From contig JAEYAR010000091.1 in NCBI GenBank assembly GCA_023404715.1, positions 1 through 11,757 of the forward strand: a stretch of 11,757 nucleotides of DNA. Reading direction: 5' to 3'. The notes beneath the pieces are model-generated. The model did not search any database and was not told where the DNA came from. It saw nothing but the letters and a program-made list of their open reading frames with translations. Every line of letters starts with the position of its first letter. Position 1 is the first letter of the stretch. Source of the DNA: Bacillota bacterium (GTDB lineage: Bacteria; Bacillota; Clostridia; Christensenellales; Aristaeellaceae). The position numbers and the translations under genes are program-made. Below, one piece after another: positions 1 to 6,765 of the stretch.

Positions 1-846
1 GATGGATACCGCTTCGGCGATCAGGACGTATATTGCCCCTGGGACGTGATCAACTATTGCTATGACCTGCTCGCCTCGGAAAAGGCGAAACCAAAGGCCT
101 ACTGGATCAATACGAGCGGAAATGACATGGTGCGCCGCCTGATCGACAAAGCGGACACCGGCACGGCGAAGATGGAGATCGAGCGATTGATCGCGGGGAA
201 ATCCATTTGTAAGACGCTCAACGATAGACTGACGCATGATGAGATCGATCAGAACATCGATAACGTCTGGAGCCTTTTGTACATGACCGGCTATTTAACA
301 GCGGCCTGTGAGGCGCAGGACGAGACGTATGAGCTCGTGATCCCCAACAAAGAGGTACGGAAAATCTATATCGAGCAAGTGCGGCAATGGTTTGGCGACA
401 AGGTGAAGACCGAAGCCCGAATGCTCACCGGCCTATATGAAGCGTTTGAGGCGGGAAACGCCGCTGAGATCGAGGAGATCCTCAACCGGCAGCTGCTGAC
501 GACTATCAGCTTTCACGACGCGTACGAGTCGTTCTATCACGGCTTCCTGCTGGCGCTCTTGCATACCTGCGCCGATTGGCGGGTGACGTCGAACGCGGAG
601 ACGGGCAAAGGGCGCAGCGACATCAAGGTGGAGCGCGCGGACGGCAAGCTCGGCTTCATCGTCGAAGTGAAGGACGTAAAAGACGCGGGCAAGCTGGACG
701 CCGCCTGCGCCGCGGCTATCCGTCAGATCGAAGAGAAGGACTATACCGCTACCCTGCGAAGGTATCGCACACGCGATATTTGGGTTTACGGCATCGCCTT
801 CTACGATAAGGAATGCCGCGTGACCGCCAAGCATGAAGGCGCATAA
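1..846 (+). CDS. AAA-ATPase-like / PD-(D/E)XK nuclease family protein, 5'-truncated by window edge
   Basis: The reading frame is open from base 1 (DGYRFGDQDVYCPWDVINYC...) to the TAA at 844-846, giving 281 visible codons. The GTG at 46 is internal, because the residues before it (YRFG...VYCPWDVINY) belong to the conserved core of the AAA-ATPase-like family (PF09820 type). The C-terminal third is a PD-(D/E)XK nuclease-like domain (PF08011 type): ESFYHGFLLALL, then GRSDI (Asp codon 619-621), IVEVK (Glu 664-666, Lys 670-672), AIRQIEEKDY and WVYGIAF. All three expected catalytic residues are present. Full-length members usually exceed 500 residues, so the Walker motifs should lie left of the window. 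The family is large in gut anaerobes and its biological role is not established; links to mobile DNA or defence have been suggested. The gene looks less GC-rich than its neighbours. It ends at a shared hairpin, convergent with the dipeptidase operon. Confidence 0.85.
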   Translation, partial: DGYRFGDQDVYCPWDVINYCYDLLASEKAKPKAYWINTSGNDMVRRLIDKADTGTAKMEIERLIAGKSICKTLNDRLTHDEIDQNIDNVWSLLYMTGYLTAACEAQDETYELVIPNKEVRKIYIEQVRQWFGDKVKTEARMLTGLYEAFEAGNAAEIEEILNRQLLTTISFHDAYESFYHGFLLALLHTCADWRVTSNAETGKGRSDIKVERADGKLGFIVEVKDVKDAGKLDAACAAAIRQIEEKDYTATLRRYRTRDIWVYGIAFYDKECRVTAKHEGA

Positions 847-852
847 TAACAC

Positions 853-882
853 AAGCCCCTGGGTCACCAAACCCAGGGGCTT
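853..882. terminator. Bidirectional intrinsic terminator between convergent genes
   Basis: A perfect 12-bp inverted repeat (AAGCCCCTGGGT at 853-864, ACCCAGGGGCTT at 871-882) encloses a 6-base loop. On the plus strand it is followed by ATTTTG, and on the minus strand by TGTGTTATTAT. It lies 6 bases after the plus-strand stop and 17 bases beyond the minus-strand stop at 900, so it can end both transcripts. Confidence 0.85.
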
Positions 883-899
883 ATTTTGCGCTTTGGCGC

Positions 900-2273
900 T
901 TACGCCTGTCCGGCTAACTCGACAATCGCATAGGCGAAGATGCGCACGCTGAGCATGAGCTGCTCCAGGTCGACGTTCTCGCCCGCCTGATGCGCGAGCT
1001 CTTCCTCGCCGGGGAAGAGGGGGCCGAAGGCGACCGCCTGCTTCATGCAGCGGGCGTAGGTGCCGCCGCCGATGGCGATCGTGTGCGCGTCGTGCCCGGA
1101 GAGCTCTGCGTAAACCTTGAGCAGCGAGCGCACGATAAAGCTCGATTCCGGCACGTGGTGCGGCTGCGAGGCGTGGCCCGCCTCGACGGTAAAGCCCCCG
1201 TCGGATAGGCGCATTTGGACGAACCGCGCGATCTGCGCGTCGCTGAAGAAGACAGGATAGCGGCAGTCGAACGTAGCCGAGAGCTTCTCGCCGTCGAAGG
1301 AGAGCAGCCCCAGATTGATGGTCAGAGGACCGGAAACCTGATCCGATCCGGCGATGCCCAGGCCCGAGCCGTCCGAATCGCGGCCGATGGCCTGCGCGAG
1401 CGCGGCGATGCGCTTGCCGCCCGCGCCGATGGCCTCGAGCACGAGCAGCAGCTGGCTGGCGGCGTTTACGCCCTGCCAGGGTGTAGAGGCGTGCGCGGGC
1501 ACGCCGGTCACGGTGAGCTTGAACGTATCGCCGTCCAGCGATTCACTAGCGAGGCGAATGCCGTTTTGCGAGGCGAAGGCGAGCGCCCTGTCGGAGGCCT
1601 GCGCGCCGCGCACGACGGCTACGGCCGTACCGGGCACGACGTTGGGCCGCGTGCCGGATTGAATGGAGACGATCGTCTCGCAGCGCAGATCGGCGCGCGC
1701 TTCCATCTGCAGGATGCCCTTCTCCGTGTTGATGACGGGGAACTCCGCGTCCGGCGAGAAGCCGACGGCGGGCAAACCGATCTTTCGATCGTAATAGGCG
1801 ATGTCGTCCATGCCGCTCTCCTCGTCGCAGCCGAGGATGAGGCGCACGCGCCGGCTTAGCTTGATCCCGGCGTCCTTTACGGCCTTCATGGCGTACAGCG
1901 CCGCGACCGCCGGGCCCTTGTCGTCGCTGGCGCCGCGGCCGTACATCCGCCCGTCCTTGATGGTCGCGCCGAAGGGATCGACCTGCCAGCCGTCGCCCGC
2001 GGGCACGACGTCCAGATGCGCGAGGAGGCCGACGACATCCTCACCTTCGCCGATCTCCATATCGCCGGCGTAGCCGTCGATGTCGCGGGCATTGCCCAGT
2101 AGGGCCTTGCCGTCCGCGAGCGCGCGGTCGAGCATGCATCGCACGTCCTGGCCAAACGGCGCCCCGGGCTGCGGATCGCCCTTGACCGAGGGGATGCGGA
2201 TCCATGCGGCGAGCGTCTCTTCGAGTTGGGGGCGCAGGGCCTCGACGGCCCGGTCCAAAGCGGGATTGATCAT
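900..2273 (-). CDS. pepV: M20 family dipeptidase, PepV-type (457 aa)
   Basis: Cytoplasmic dinuclear-zinc dipeptidase that hydrolyses a broad range of dipeptides to free amino acids. By comparison with PepV, every active-site residue is present: metal ligand His86 and Asp88 in HLDVVP, bridging Asp118 in GRGASDDKGP, catalytic Glu151 and metal ligand Glu152 in GCDEESG, Asp175 in FSPDAEFP, His261 in the lid domain (PAHAST), GGGTYAR, and metal ligand His428 in EEELAHQAGE. The length fits the family. The frame extends to 2312, but the start at 2273 is chosen because AAGGAGGT lies 7 bases upstream and the protein then begins MINPALDRAV, as relatives do. It is the last gene of the minus-strand operon, 35 bases after the MalY-like gene, and is followed by the shared terminator. 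Pairing with an aminotransferase/C-S lyase suggests peptide and amino-acid salvage (inference). Confidence 0.93.
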   Translation of the reverse strand: MINPALDRAVEALRPQLEETLAAWIRIPSVKGDPQPGAPFGQDVRCMLDRALADGKALLGNARDIDGYAGDMEIGEGEDVVGLLAHLDVVPAGDGWQVDPFGATIKDGRMYGRGASDDKGPAVAALYAMKAVKDAGIKLSRRVRLILGCDEESGMDDIAYYDRKIGLPAVGFSPDAEFPVINTEKGILQMEARADLRCETIVSIQSGTRPNVVPGTAVAVVRGAQASDRALAFASQNGIRLASESLDGDTFKLTVTGVPAHASTPWQGVNAASQLLLVLEAIGAGGKRIAALAQAIGRDSDGSGLGIAGSDQVSGPLTINLGLLSFDGEKLSATFDCRYPVFFSDAQIARFVQMRLSDGGFTVEAGHASQPHHVPESSFIVRSLLKVYAELSGHDAHTIAIGGGTYARCMKQAVAFGPLFPGEEELAHQAGENVDLEQLMLSVRIFAYAIVELAGQA

Positions 2274-2280
2274 GATGGGG

Positions 2281-2288
2281 ACCTCCTT
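2281..2288 (-). promoter_or_regulatory. Ribosome binding site fixing the dipeptidase start
   Basis: AAGGAGGT on the minus strand, 7 bases before the ATG at 2273. It decides against the upstream in-frame ATG at 2312, which would overlap the end of the MalY-like gene and add 13 unconserved residues. Confidence 0.85.
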
Positions 2289-2308
2289 GCGATTTGAATG
2301 CGCAAATG

Positions 2309-3484
2309 TCACTTTTTCAGGGCTTTTTCGAGACGGACGAGCGCCTCGCGCAGTTGCGCGTGCGGGCAGCCGATGTTGAGCCGCAGGAACCCGTTGCCCT
2401 GCGCGCCGAAGAACGAGCCCTCGGTCAGGGCGACGCGCGCTTCGTCAACCGTCCGGCGGTGCAGCTCCTGCTCGTCCACACCCAGGGCGCGGCAGTCGAG
2501 CCACATGAGGTAGGTCGCCTCCAGTTCGCTGACGCCGATATGCGCAAGGCGCTCGGCCATGAAGTCGCAGACGATTTGGCGGGATTCCATGAGGTATGCC
2601 TTCAAGCCCTCAAGCCAGGCGTCGCCGTGCTCATAGCACGCGCGCGTAGCCACGAGGGCGAGCTGGTTGCCGCTTACGACGCCGCAGGCGTTCAGCTCCT
2701 TCTCGATGGGCGCGCGAAGCGCCTCGCTGGGCGCGAACAGAGCCGCCTGCTTGAGCCCCGCGACGTTGAACGTCTTGCTCGCGGCGGCGAGCGACACGGC
2801 GACGTCCTTTGCGCCGGGGATCGACAGGATCGGGACATGGCGCAAAGGCGCAAAGACAAAGTCCGCATGGATCTCGTCGCAGACGAGCTTCACGCCGTAC
2901 TTCGCGCACAGCTCGACCACGCGGGCGAGCTCCGCTTCGCGCCATGCGCGGCCTGCGGGGTTGTGCGGGCTGCACAGGAGCAGGAGCTTCGCCCCCTGTT
3001 GCATGCACTTTTCCAGGCCGGGGAAGTCCATCTCCCAGCGGTTACCGTTTTGAATCAGCGGATTTTCCATGACGCGGCGGCCGTTTTCTTCGATCGCGCG
3101 AAAGAAGGGGCCGTAGACCGGGGGCTGGAGAATGACGCCATCGCCGGGCTGCGTCAGGGTGCGCACGCCCATGCGCAGGCCCGTGATCACACAGGGCAGC
3201 ATGACGACGTCGGGCTTATCGAGGGTCAGGCCGTGGTGGCGCTGCCAGTAACCGGCGATTGACGCAAAATCCTCGTCCGTGGCCTCGGTGTAACCGTAGG
3301 TGCCGTGCTGCGCGCGGCGAACGATCGCCTCGCTCACCTCGGGCGGGGAGGGGAAGTCCATGTCCGCGACCCACATGGGCAAAACGTCCGCGCCCTCGCG
3401 CGCGCGCAGAAAATCCCACTTTTCGCATTCGGTGCCCATGCGATCGATGCCCCGGTCAAAATAGACAAAATCAAAGGTCTCCAT
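2309..3484 (-). CDS. MalY/PatB-type PLP-dependent aminotransferase / C-S beta-lyase (391 aa)
   Basis: Fold-type I PLP enzyme of the MalY/PatB subgroup. Members cleave cystathionine or cysteine conjugates (C-S beta-lyase, releasing pyruvate, ammonia and a thiol) and may transaminate. Visible features: N-terminal RMGTECEKWD and LPMWVADMDFPSPPEV, typical of this subgroup rather than of general aspartate aminotransferases; TYGYTE; QPPVYGPF; SPHNPAGR with Asn175; CDEIHADF with Asp203, which pairs with the pyridine nitrogen; AASKTFN with the PLP-binding Lys237; and C-terminal FLRLNIGCP with the carboxylate-binding Arg368. Length is normal. The ATG at 3484 is preceded by ACAGGAGGCT. It is the fourth gene of the operon, 51 bases after the methyltransferase. 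Substrate cannot be read from sequence; cystathionine beta-lyase (methionine synthesis) or cysteine desulfhydrase are both possible. Confidence 0.92.
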   Translation of the reverse strand: METFDFVYFDRGIDRMGTECEKWDFLRAREGADVLPMWVADMDFPSPPEVSEAIVRRAQHGTYGYTEATDEDFASIAGYWQRHHGLTLDKPDVVMLPCVITGLRMGVRTLTQPGDGVILQPPVYGPFFRAIEENGRRVMENPLIQNGNRWEMDFPGLEKCMQQGAKLLLLCSPHNPAGRAWREAELARVVELCAKYGVKLVCDEIHADFVFAPLRHVPILSIPGAKDVAVSLAAASKTFNVAGLKQAALFAPSEALRAPIEKELNACGVVSGNQLALVATRACYEHGDAWLEGLKAYLMESRQIVCDFMAERLAHIGVSELEATYLMWLDCRALGVDEQELHRRTVDEARVALTEGSFFGAQGNGFLRLNIGCPHAQLREALVRLEKALKK

Positions 3485-3535
3485 GGTGATAGCCTCCTGT
3501 CGTAACTCGATAATGGATCTTCTTTTAAAAGCTTC

Positions 3536-4135
3536 TTAAACCGTGCCCTGCAAAATCCAGTAGCCCGCGTTGCGCGCGATGACCTCGACGGAGGAGAAGA
3601 GCGTGCGCAGGTATTTGAGCGCGGAGGGCGCGCCCTGCTGCTTGCGGATGACGAGAAAGAGCCGCCCGCCGGGCGCGAGGCGCTTGCGGCTATCCGCAAA
3701 CATCTTGTAGATCACCTGCTTGCCCGCGCGGATCGGCGGGTTGGTGACGATGACGTCGAACAGGCCCTCGACGCAGGCGAGGCCGTCGCTGAGCACCGCG
3801 TCCGCCTGCATGCCGTTGGCCTGCACGTTTTGCGCCGCCAGGCCCAGCGCGCGGCTGTTGACGTCGGACATGACGACGCGCAGATCGGGGAAGCGGGCGA
3901 GCATTAGCACGCTCAGCGCGCCCCAGCCGCAGCCCAGGTCGAGCGCGCGGCCGCGCAGCCCCTGCGGCAAAGCGGAGGCGAGCAGCAGCGTGCCCGGGTC
4001 CACATGCCCCTTGGAGAAGACGCCCGCATCCGTCGTAAAGGAGAGCGTACGGCCCGCCCAGGAGTAGGTGAAGGCTCGCAGCTCGTGCGCGGAGGCAGGG
4101 CTTGCGGTGTAGTAATGGTCTTGCGGATCCGGCAT
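3536..4135 (-). CDS. RsmC/YbxB-like class I SAM-dependent methyltransferase (199 aa)
   Basis: Probable 16S rRNA guanine-N2 methyltransferase, by family (E. coli RsmC acts on G1207). It corresponds to the C-terminal catalytic half of E. coli RsmC, which is the usual short form in Bacillota. The start HYYTASPASAHELR and the block FTTDAGVFSKGHVDPGT are family signatures. SAM-binding motif I is ALDLGCGWGALS (66-72), an acidic residue follows in MSDVN (Asp91), and catalytic motif IV is TNPPIRAGK (N132-P-P), typical of amino-group methyltransferases on guanine. The ATG at 4135 is preceded by AGGAGGG. It is the third gene of the operon, 33 bases after the RsuA-type synthase, so two 16S rRNA modification enzymes are co-transcribed. 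The target base is inferred from the family only. Confidence 0.88.
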   Translation of the reverse strand: MPDPQDHYYTASPASAHELRAFTYSWAGRTLSFTTDAGVFSKGHVDPGTLLLASALPQGLRGRALDLGCGWGALSVLMLARFPDLRVVMSDVNSRALGLAAQNVQANGMQADAVLSDGLACVEGLFDVIVTNPPIRAGKQVIYKMFADSRKRLAPGGRLFLVIRKQQGAPSALKYLRTLFSSVEVIARNAGYWILQGTV

Positions 4136-4168
4136 GGGAGCCCTCCTGTCTTTCGTCGCGATGGGGTA

Positions 4169-4897
4169 TCAGCGGGTACAAGCCTGCAGCGCGGCGAGCT
4201 CGTCATCCGTCAGCTCGCGAAAGGCGCCGGGCGCGAGGCCGGGATCGAGCGCGACCGGGCCGACCGACAGACGCTTTAAGGAAACGACGTGCACGCCGCG
4301 CGCGGCGAACATGCGCTTGACCTGATGGAACTTGCCCTCCTGCACGGTGCAGCGCGCCTCGCTTGCATCGGGCGCGCTGCGCAGGATCTCGAGCCGCGCG
4401 GGCATGGCCCTAAAGTCGGACAGCGCGAGGCCCTGCGCGAAGGCCTGCACGTCGGCCTCGCCGAGCGGGCCGTCGACGCGGGCGAGGTACACCTTGTCCA
4501 CATGGCGGCCCGGGCTGATGATCCGGTGCGCCAGCGTGCCGTCGCTGGTGAGCAGGAGCAGGCCCTCGGTATCCTTGTCAAGCCGCCCCACAGGCATGCA
4601 GCCGCAGGCGCGGTAGAGCCCGGGCAGCAGGTCGAGCACCGTGCGCGCGCGGGGATCTTCCGCGGCGGTGATGACGCCCGCGGGCTTGTTCATCATCACG
4701 TGGCGGTGGCGCTTATAGCAAAGCGGCCGGCCGTCAAAGGCGACGCGCGCGGTCTTAGCATCGATGCGCCGGGCGCCGTCGCGCTCGGGCAAGCCCTCGA
4801 CGCTGACGCGGCCCGCGCGCAGCAGCGCCTTCAGCTCGCTTCGCGTGCCGACGCCTAGGTGGCCCAGATAGCGGTCGAGCCGCATCAATTCAGACAT
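4169..4897 (-). CDS. rsuA: RsuA-type 16S rRNA pseudouridine synthase (242 aa)
   Basis: Converts a specific uridine of 16S rRNA (position 516 in E. coli RsuA) to pseudouridine. An N-terminal S4 RNA-binding domain (MRLDRYLGHLGVGTRSELKALLR...) covers about residues 5-55. The catalytic domain has the MNKPAG motif (69-74), GRLDKDTEGLLLLT with catalytic Asp107 (104-117), the KVYLARVDG strand, and C-terminal QVKRMFAARGVHVVSLKRL. The length is usual for RsuA; RluB/RluE/RluF paralogues cannot be fully excluded. The frame runs up to 4975, but the ATG at 4897 is chosen for its AAGGAG 7 bases upstream and because the S4 domain then starts normally. This start overlaps the last 8 bases of the DUF975 gene, implying translational coupling. 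Confidence 0.9.
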   Translation of the reverse strand: MSELMRLDRYLGHLGVGTRSELKALLRAGRVSVEGLPERDGARRIDAKTARVAFDGRPLCYKRHRHVMMNKPAGVITAAEDPRARTVLDLLPGLYRACGCMPVGRLDKDTEGLLLLTSDGTLAHRIISPGRHVDKVYLARVDGPLGEADVQAFAQGLALSDFRAMPARLEILRSAPDASEARCTVQEGKFHQVKRMFAARGVHVVSLKRLSVGPVALDPGLAPGAFRELTDDELAALQACTR

Positions 4898-5672
4898 CGG
4901 TATACTCCTTGGGCGTGGGCAGGAGGATGCCCTCCTGACGCTTAAAGATGAGGTAATAGGCGGCGAACACCGCATTGATATAGGGGGAGACGAAGAGATA
5001 AGCGACCCCGGCCGTCGCTAGGCAGAGCAGGTACCAGGGCAGGAAGCTGAGGACCAACACAAACAGCTCGGGGATGCGCCCGCGCGTGGCGGTGACGGAC
5101 ATGTCCACCGCCTCTTGCGCTGTTAGGTAGGTGTATTCCCAGGCGAAAAAAGGCGCGAAGGCGTAGCGCATGGCGCAAAAGCAAAAGGCAAAGAGAAACA
5201 GCGCTACGCCCGCGTACCACATGGCGTTGAGCCAGAAATTCGATAAGCCGCCCGTCGCCCGCAGCAGGTTGGAGAGCAGGCAGGGCGTGAGCGCGAGGCC
5301 CGACCAGATCGTCAGGCGCACGAAGACGTTCAGGCCGGTGAAGTACGCATGGCGGTACTGCGCCTTATCTGAAAAGATGGCGAGCATGGAAGGAAGGCGC
5401 TGCGGACGCCCGCTGACGAGCGCGATAAAATAGCCCGCGAGCGATACGTTCATGGGCAGGGTGATGAAGAGCGATATGACCAGCGCGAAAGCGCCGATGA
5501 AGAAGCTATGCAGGTCGATGCGCCCGGCGATCAGGTAGCGCACGGCGGAATAGACGGAGACGTCCAAGATGATGCCCGGCAGACGCGCCAGCAGCACCGC
5601 CAGAGCGGGGCCGAGCGGGCGCTGCCAAACCGCCGCGCGCGCGCCGAGCTTGATTTCCGATCGGTTCAGCAT
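4890..5672 (-). CDS. DUF975-family integral membrane protein (260 aa)
   Basis: First gene of the minus-strand operon. The N-terminus MLNRSEIKLGARAAV is the amphipathic start typical of DUF975 proteins (a hydrophilic helix before the membrane part). About five or six hydrophobic segments follow, near residues 22-46, 55-86, 115-137, 150-178, 201-225 and 227-243. The C-terminal part carries the family pattern: AQEAVDMSVTATRGR, then LFVLVLSFLPWYLL, a glycine-containing helix, and VSPYINAVFAAYY. The function of the family is unknown; members are polytopic membrane proteins common in Clostridia and Bacilli. No enzymatic motif is visible. The ATG at 5672 is preceded by AAGGAT at 8 bases and is about 30 bases downstream of a strong promoter. 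Its stop overlaps the next gene's start. Confidence 0.8.
   Translation of the reverse strand: MLNRSEIKLGARAAVWQRPLGPALAVLLARLPGIILDVSVYSAVRYLIAGRIDLHSFFIGAFALVISLFITLPMNVSLAGYFIALVSGRPQRLPSMLAIFSDKAQYRHAYFTGLNVFVRLTIWSGLALTPCLLSNLLRATGGLSNFWLNAMWYAGVALFLFAFCFCAMRYAFAPFFAWEYTYLTAQEAVDMSVTATRGRIPELFVLVLSFLPWYLLCLATAGVAYLFVSPYINAVFAAYYLIFKRQEGILLPTPKEYTDV
4905..4910 (-). promoter_or_regulatory. Ribosome binding site for the RsuA-type gene, inside the upstream gene
   Basis: AAGGAG on the minus strand lies 7 bases before the ATG at 4897 and inside the last codons of the DUF975 gene. It decides the start among several in-frame candidates and supports coupled translation. Confidence 0.75.
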
Positions 5673-5704
5673 GAAGGCCCATCCTTTGCGTTCGATACCC
5701 TCCC

Positions 5705-5733
5705 ATTATAGCGCATGGCCTGCGGCTTTTCAA
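5705..5733 (-). promoter_or_regulatory. Sigma-A promoter of the minus-strand operon
   Basis: On the minus strand the -35 box is TTGAAA (5733-5728) and the -10 box is TATAAT (5710-5705), with a 17-base spacer. Transcription should begin near 5698, giving a short leader of about 26 bases before the ATG at 5672. One mismatch to the sigma-70/sigma-A consensus. Confidence 0.85.
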
Positions 5734-5743
5734 GCGCGCCACG

Positions 5744-5772
5744 TTGACGTTTGGGTGATTTCACATTATAAT
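5744..5772 (+). promoter_or_regulatory. Sigma-A promoter of the plus-strand operon
   Basis: The -35 box TTGACG (5744-5749) and -10 box TATAAT (5767-5772) have a 17-base spacer, one base from the consensus. Transcription should begin near 5779, with a leader of about 36 bases that carries the strong ribosome binding site. The -35 is only 10 bases from the -35 of the divergent promoter, so both could be controlled from one site. No clear operator palindrome was seen apart from ACGTTGACGT overlapping the -35 (5741-5750). Confidence 0.87.
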
Positions 5773-5797
5773 GCAGATAAGGTATGTGTGTACAGAG

Positions 5798-5807
5798 AAA
5801 GGAGGTG
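5798..5807 (+). promoter_or_regulatory. Strong ribosome binding site deciding the start at 5815
   Basis: AAAGGAGGTG, 7 bases before ATG 5815. The reading frame is open upstream to 5569, but that stretch spans both promoters and cannot be coding, so this site fixes the start. Confidence 0.87.
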
Positions 5808-5814
5808 TGCGGTA

Positions 5815-6423
5815 ATGGCTTTTTTATCCCTGTTGATCAGCATCGGTTCCCTCGTGATCACCGGTATGGCGGCGAAGCGGCTGGCGGAGAAAAAGGGGTT
5901 CGACGGGTATTTCTGGACGGGCTTTTTGTTCAGCGTCGTCGGCCTCGTCTACGTGGCGGGCCTGCCGGACGTCAGGCAGACGAAGGAGCTGGAAAAGGCG
6001 CTCAAGGAACATGAGCAACGCCTGCACGAGCGCACGCGCGAGATGATGGCGCAGGAGGTGCAAAAGGCGGTGCAAGAGGCGCTGGCGAAAGCCGCGCCCG
6101 CTCAAGCCGCGCCTGTGCAGGCCGCGCCTGATCAGGCGCAGGACGGCGCGCCGGAGCCAGCGCTCGACGCGGGGCAGACACATGACGGCGGCGAGAAGGG
6201 CCGGATCGTGAAGCCGGGCCGCTACTGGGCGGAGGATATCCTCGTACCGGGCCGCCTGCGGGTGCGATCGGCTGAAGGCGCCCACTTGAGCGTCTACGCG
6301 CGCGGGGGCTACGCGCGGTTTGACGCGGACGTCGCCGAGATGGGCGCTGTCGTCACGGTGTATGGGGACGACCAGATCCTCGTCACCGGGGGAAGCGTCT
6401 GCTTTTCCCCTGTAGAAGCGTGA
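5815..6423 (+). CDS. Unclassified membrane-anchored coiled-coil protein with Ala/Pro/Gln repeat linker (202 aa)
   Basis: I do not recognise a named family. Four parts are visible. Residues 1-20 and about 32-51 are two hydrophobic segments separated by AKRLAEKKGFDGYFW and closed by GLPD; this hairpin resembles the small membrane anchors with an A..KG...W..G....GL.Y...LPD pattern common in Clostridia. Residues 53-92 are a charged, probably coiled-coil helix. Residues 93-107 are three AAPxQ repeats, followed by an acidic Ala/Pro linker to about 125. Residues 129-202 look like a small beta domain: PGRYWAEDILVPGRLRV loosely recalls the 'Y.vGeDIPaG.Y.v' fold of other clostridial proteins, ending VTVYGDDQILVTGGSVCF. 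The domain link is inference. It is the promoter-proximal gene of the plus operon, with a very strong ribosome binding site, so it is probably well expressed. Which side of the membrane the C-terminus occupies is unclear. Confidence 0.8.
   Translation: MAFLSLLISIGSLVITGMAAKRLAEKKGFDGYFWTGFLFSVVGLVYVAGLPDVRQTKELEKALKEHEQRLHERTREMMAQEVQKAVQEALAKAAPAQAAPVQAAPDQAQDGAPEPALDAGQTHDGGEKGRIVKPGRYWAEDILVPGRLRVRSAEGAHLSVYARGGYARFDADVAEMGAVVTVYGDDQILVTGGSVCFSPVEA
6091..6135 (+). repeat. Three tandem 15-bp units encoding AAPxQ
   Basis: Units at 6091-6105, 6106-6120 and 6121-6135 share GCCGCGCC followed by a variable codon and CAA/CAG. They encode AAPAQ, AAPVQ and AAPDQ in the linker of the 202-aa protein, and a partial GCGCAG follows. 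Such in-frame repeats may vary in copy number. Confidence 0.8.
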
Positions 6424-6452
6424 CCGATACAGATAGAGAGAGGATGAAGCAC

Positions 6453-6764
6453 GTGGAACGATTTGCATGGAAGGGCACGGTGCTGCCCGGGAAGGTCGAG
6501 GAATACAAACGCCGCCACGCGGAGATCTGGCCGGAGATGACGCAGGTGTTAAACCGGGCGGGCGTGCACAACTACACGATCTGGCTCACGGGCAACGAGC
6601 TGTTTGGATATTACGAATGCGAGAGCGTCGCCTATGCGGCCAAGGTGCAAAATGAAAGCCCGGTGGTCGCGCGCTGGAACGAATCGATGAAGGACATCAT
6701 GCGCATGGAATGCGACGGACGGGACGGCGGCGAGGGCATGGAGAGGGTGTTCTACCACGCCTGA
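6453..6764 (+). CDS. rhaM: L-rhamnose mutarotase-like protein (103 aa)
   Basis: RhaM-family (COG3254) ferredoxin-like fold protein that interconverts the alpha and beta anomers of L-rhamnose, feeding RhaA isomerase. Visible signature: EEYKRRHAEIWPEM, with the catalytic-region residues Tyr18 and His22, then HNYTIWL (Tyr41), LFGYYECES, VVARWNESM and the C-terminal MERVFYHA. Three starts are possible: GTG 6420, ATG 6444 and GTG 6453. I chose 6453 because GAGAGG lies 9 bases upstream, the length (103) matches E. coli RhaM (104), and Tyr18/His22/Tyr41 fall at the E. coli numbering. No other rhamnose gene (isomerase, kinase, aldolase, transporter) is in the window, so the true sugar could differ. 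It begins 29 bases after the previous stop and ends 1 base before recQ. Confidence 0.88.
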   Translation: MERFAWKGTVLPGKVEEYKRRHAEIWPEMTQVLNRAGVHNYTIWLTGNELFGYYECESVAYAAKVQNESPVVARWNESMKDIMRMECDGRDGGEGMERVFYHA

Positions 6765-6765
6765 T

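Noticed and set aside
1..846. Idea that the left-edge gene marks a defence island or mobile element
   Set aside because: The flanking genes in view are housekeeping, with no recombinase, att site or terminal repeat. The family alone does not prove either; the left flank is not visible.
2294..3262. 322-codon plus-strand open frame antisense to the MalY-like gene
   Set aside because: It is a shadow of a well-supported gene on the minus strand, with no ribosome binding site and no recognisable domain.
3485..3535. AT-rich patch with CTTTTAAAAG palindrome between the methyltransferase and MalY-like genes, considered as terminator or internal promoter
   Set aside because: The palindrome is short and AT-only with no T-run, and no -35/-10 pair with proper spacing was found; it is probably an ordinary operon spacer.
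5569..5814. N-terminal extension of the 202-aa protein
   Set aside because: It covers the divergent gene's start, both promoters and the leader; the strong ribosome binding site at 5798-5807 places the start at 5815.
6420..6452. Upstream starts for the mutarotase (GTG 6420, ATG 6444)
   Set aside because: GTG 6420 has no Shine-Dalgarno site and ATG 6444 abuts the purine run. GTG 6453 has proper spacing and places Tyr18/His22 at the family numbering. The choice is likely, not certain.
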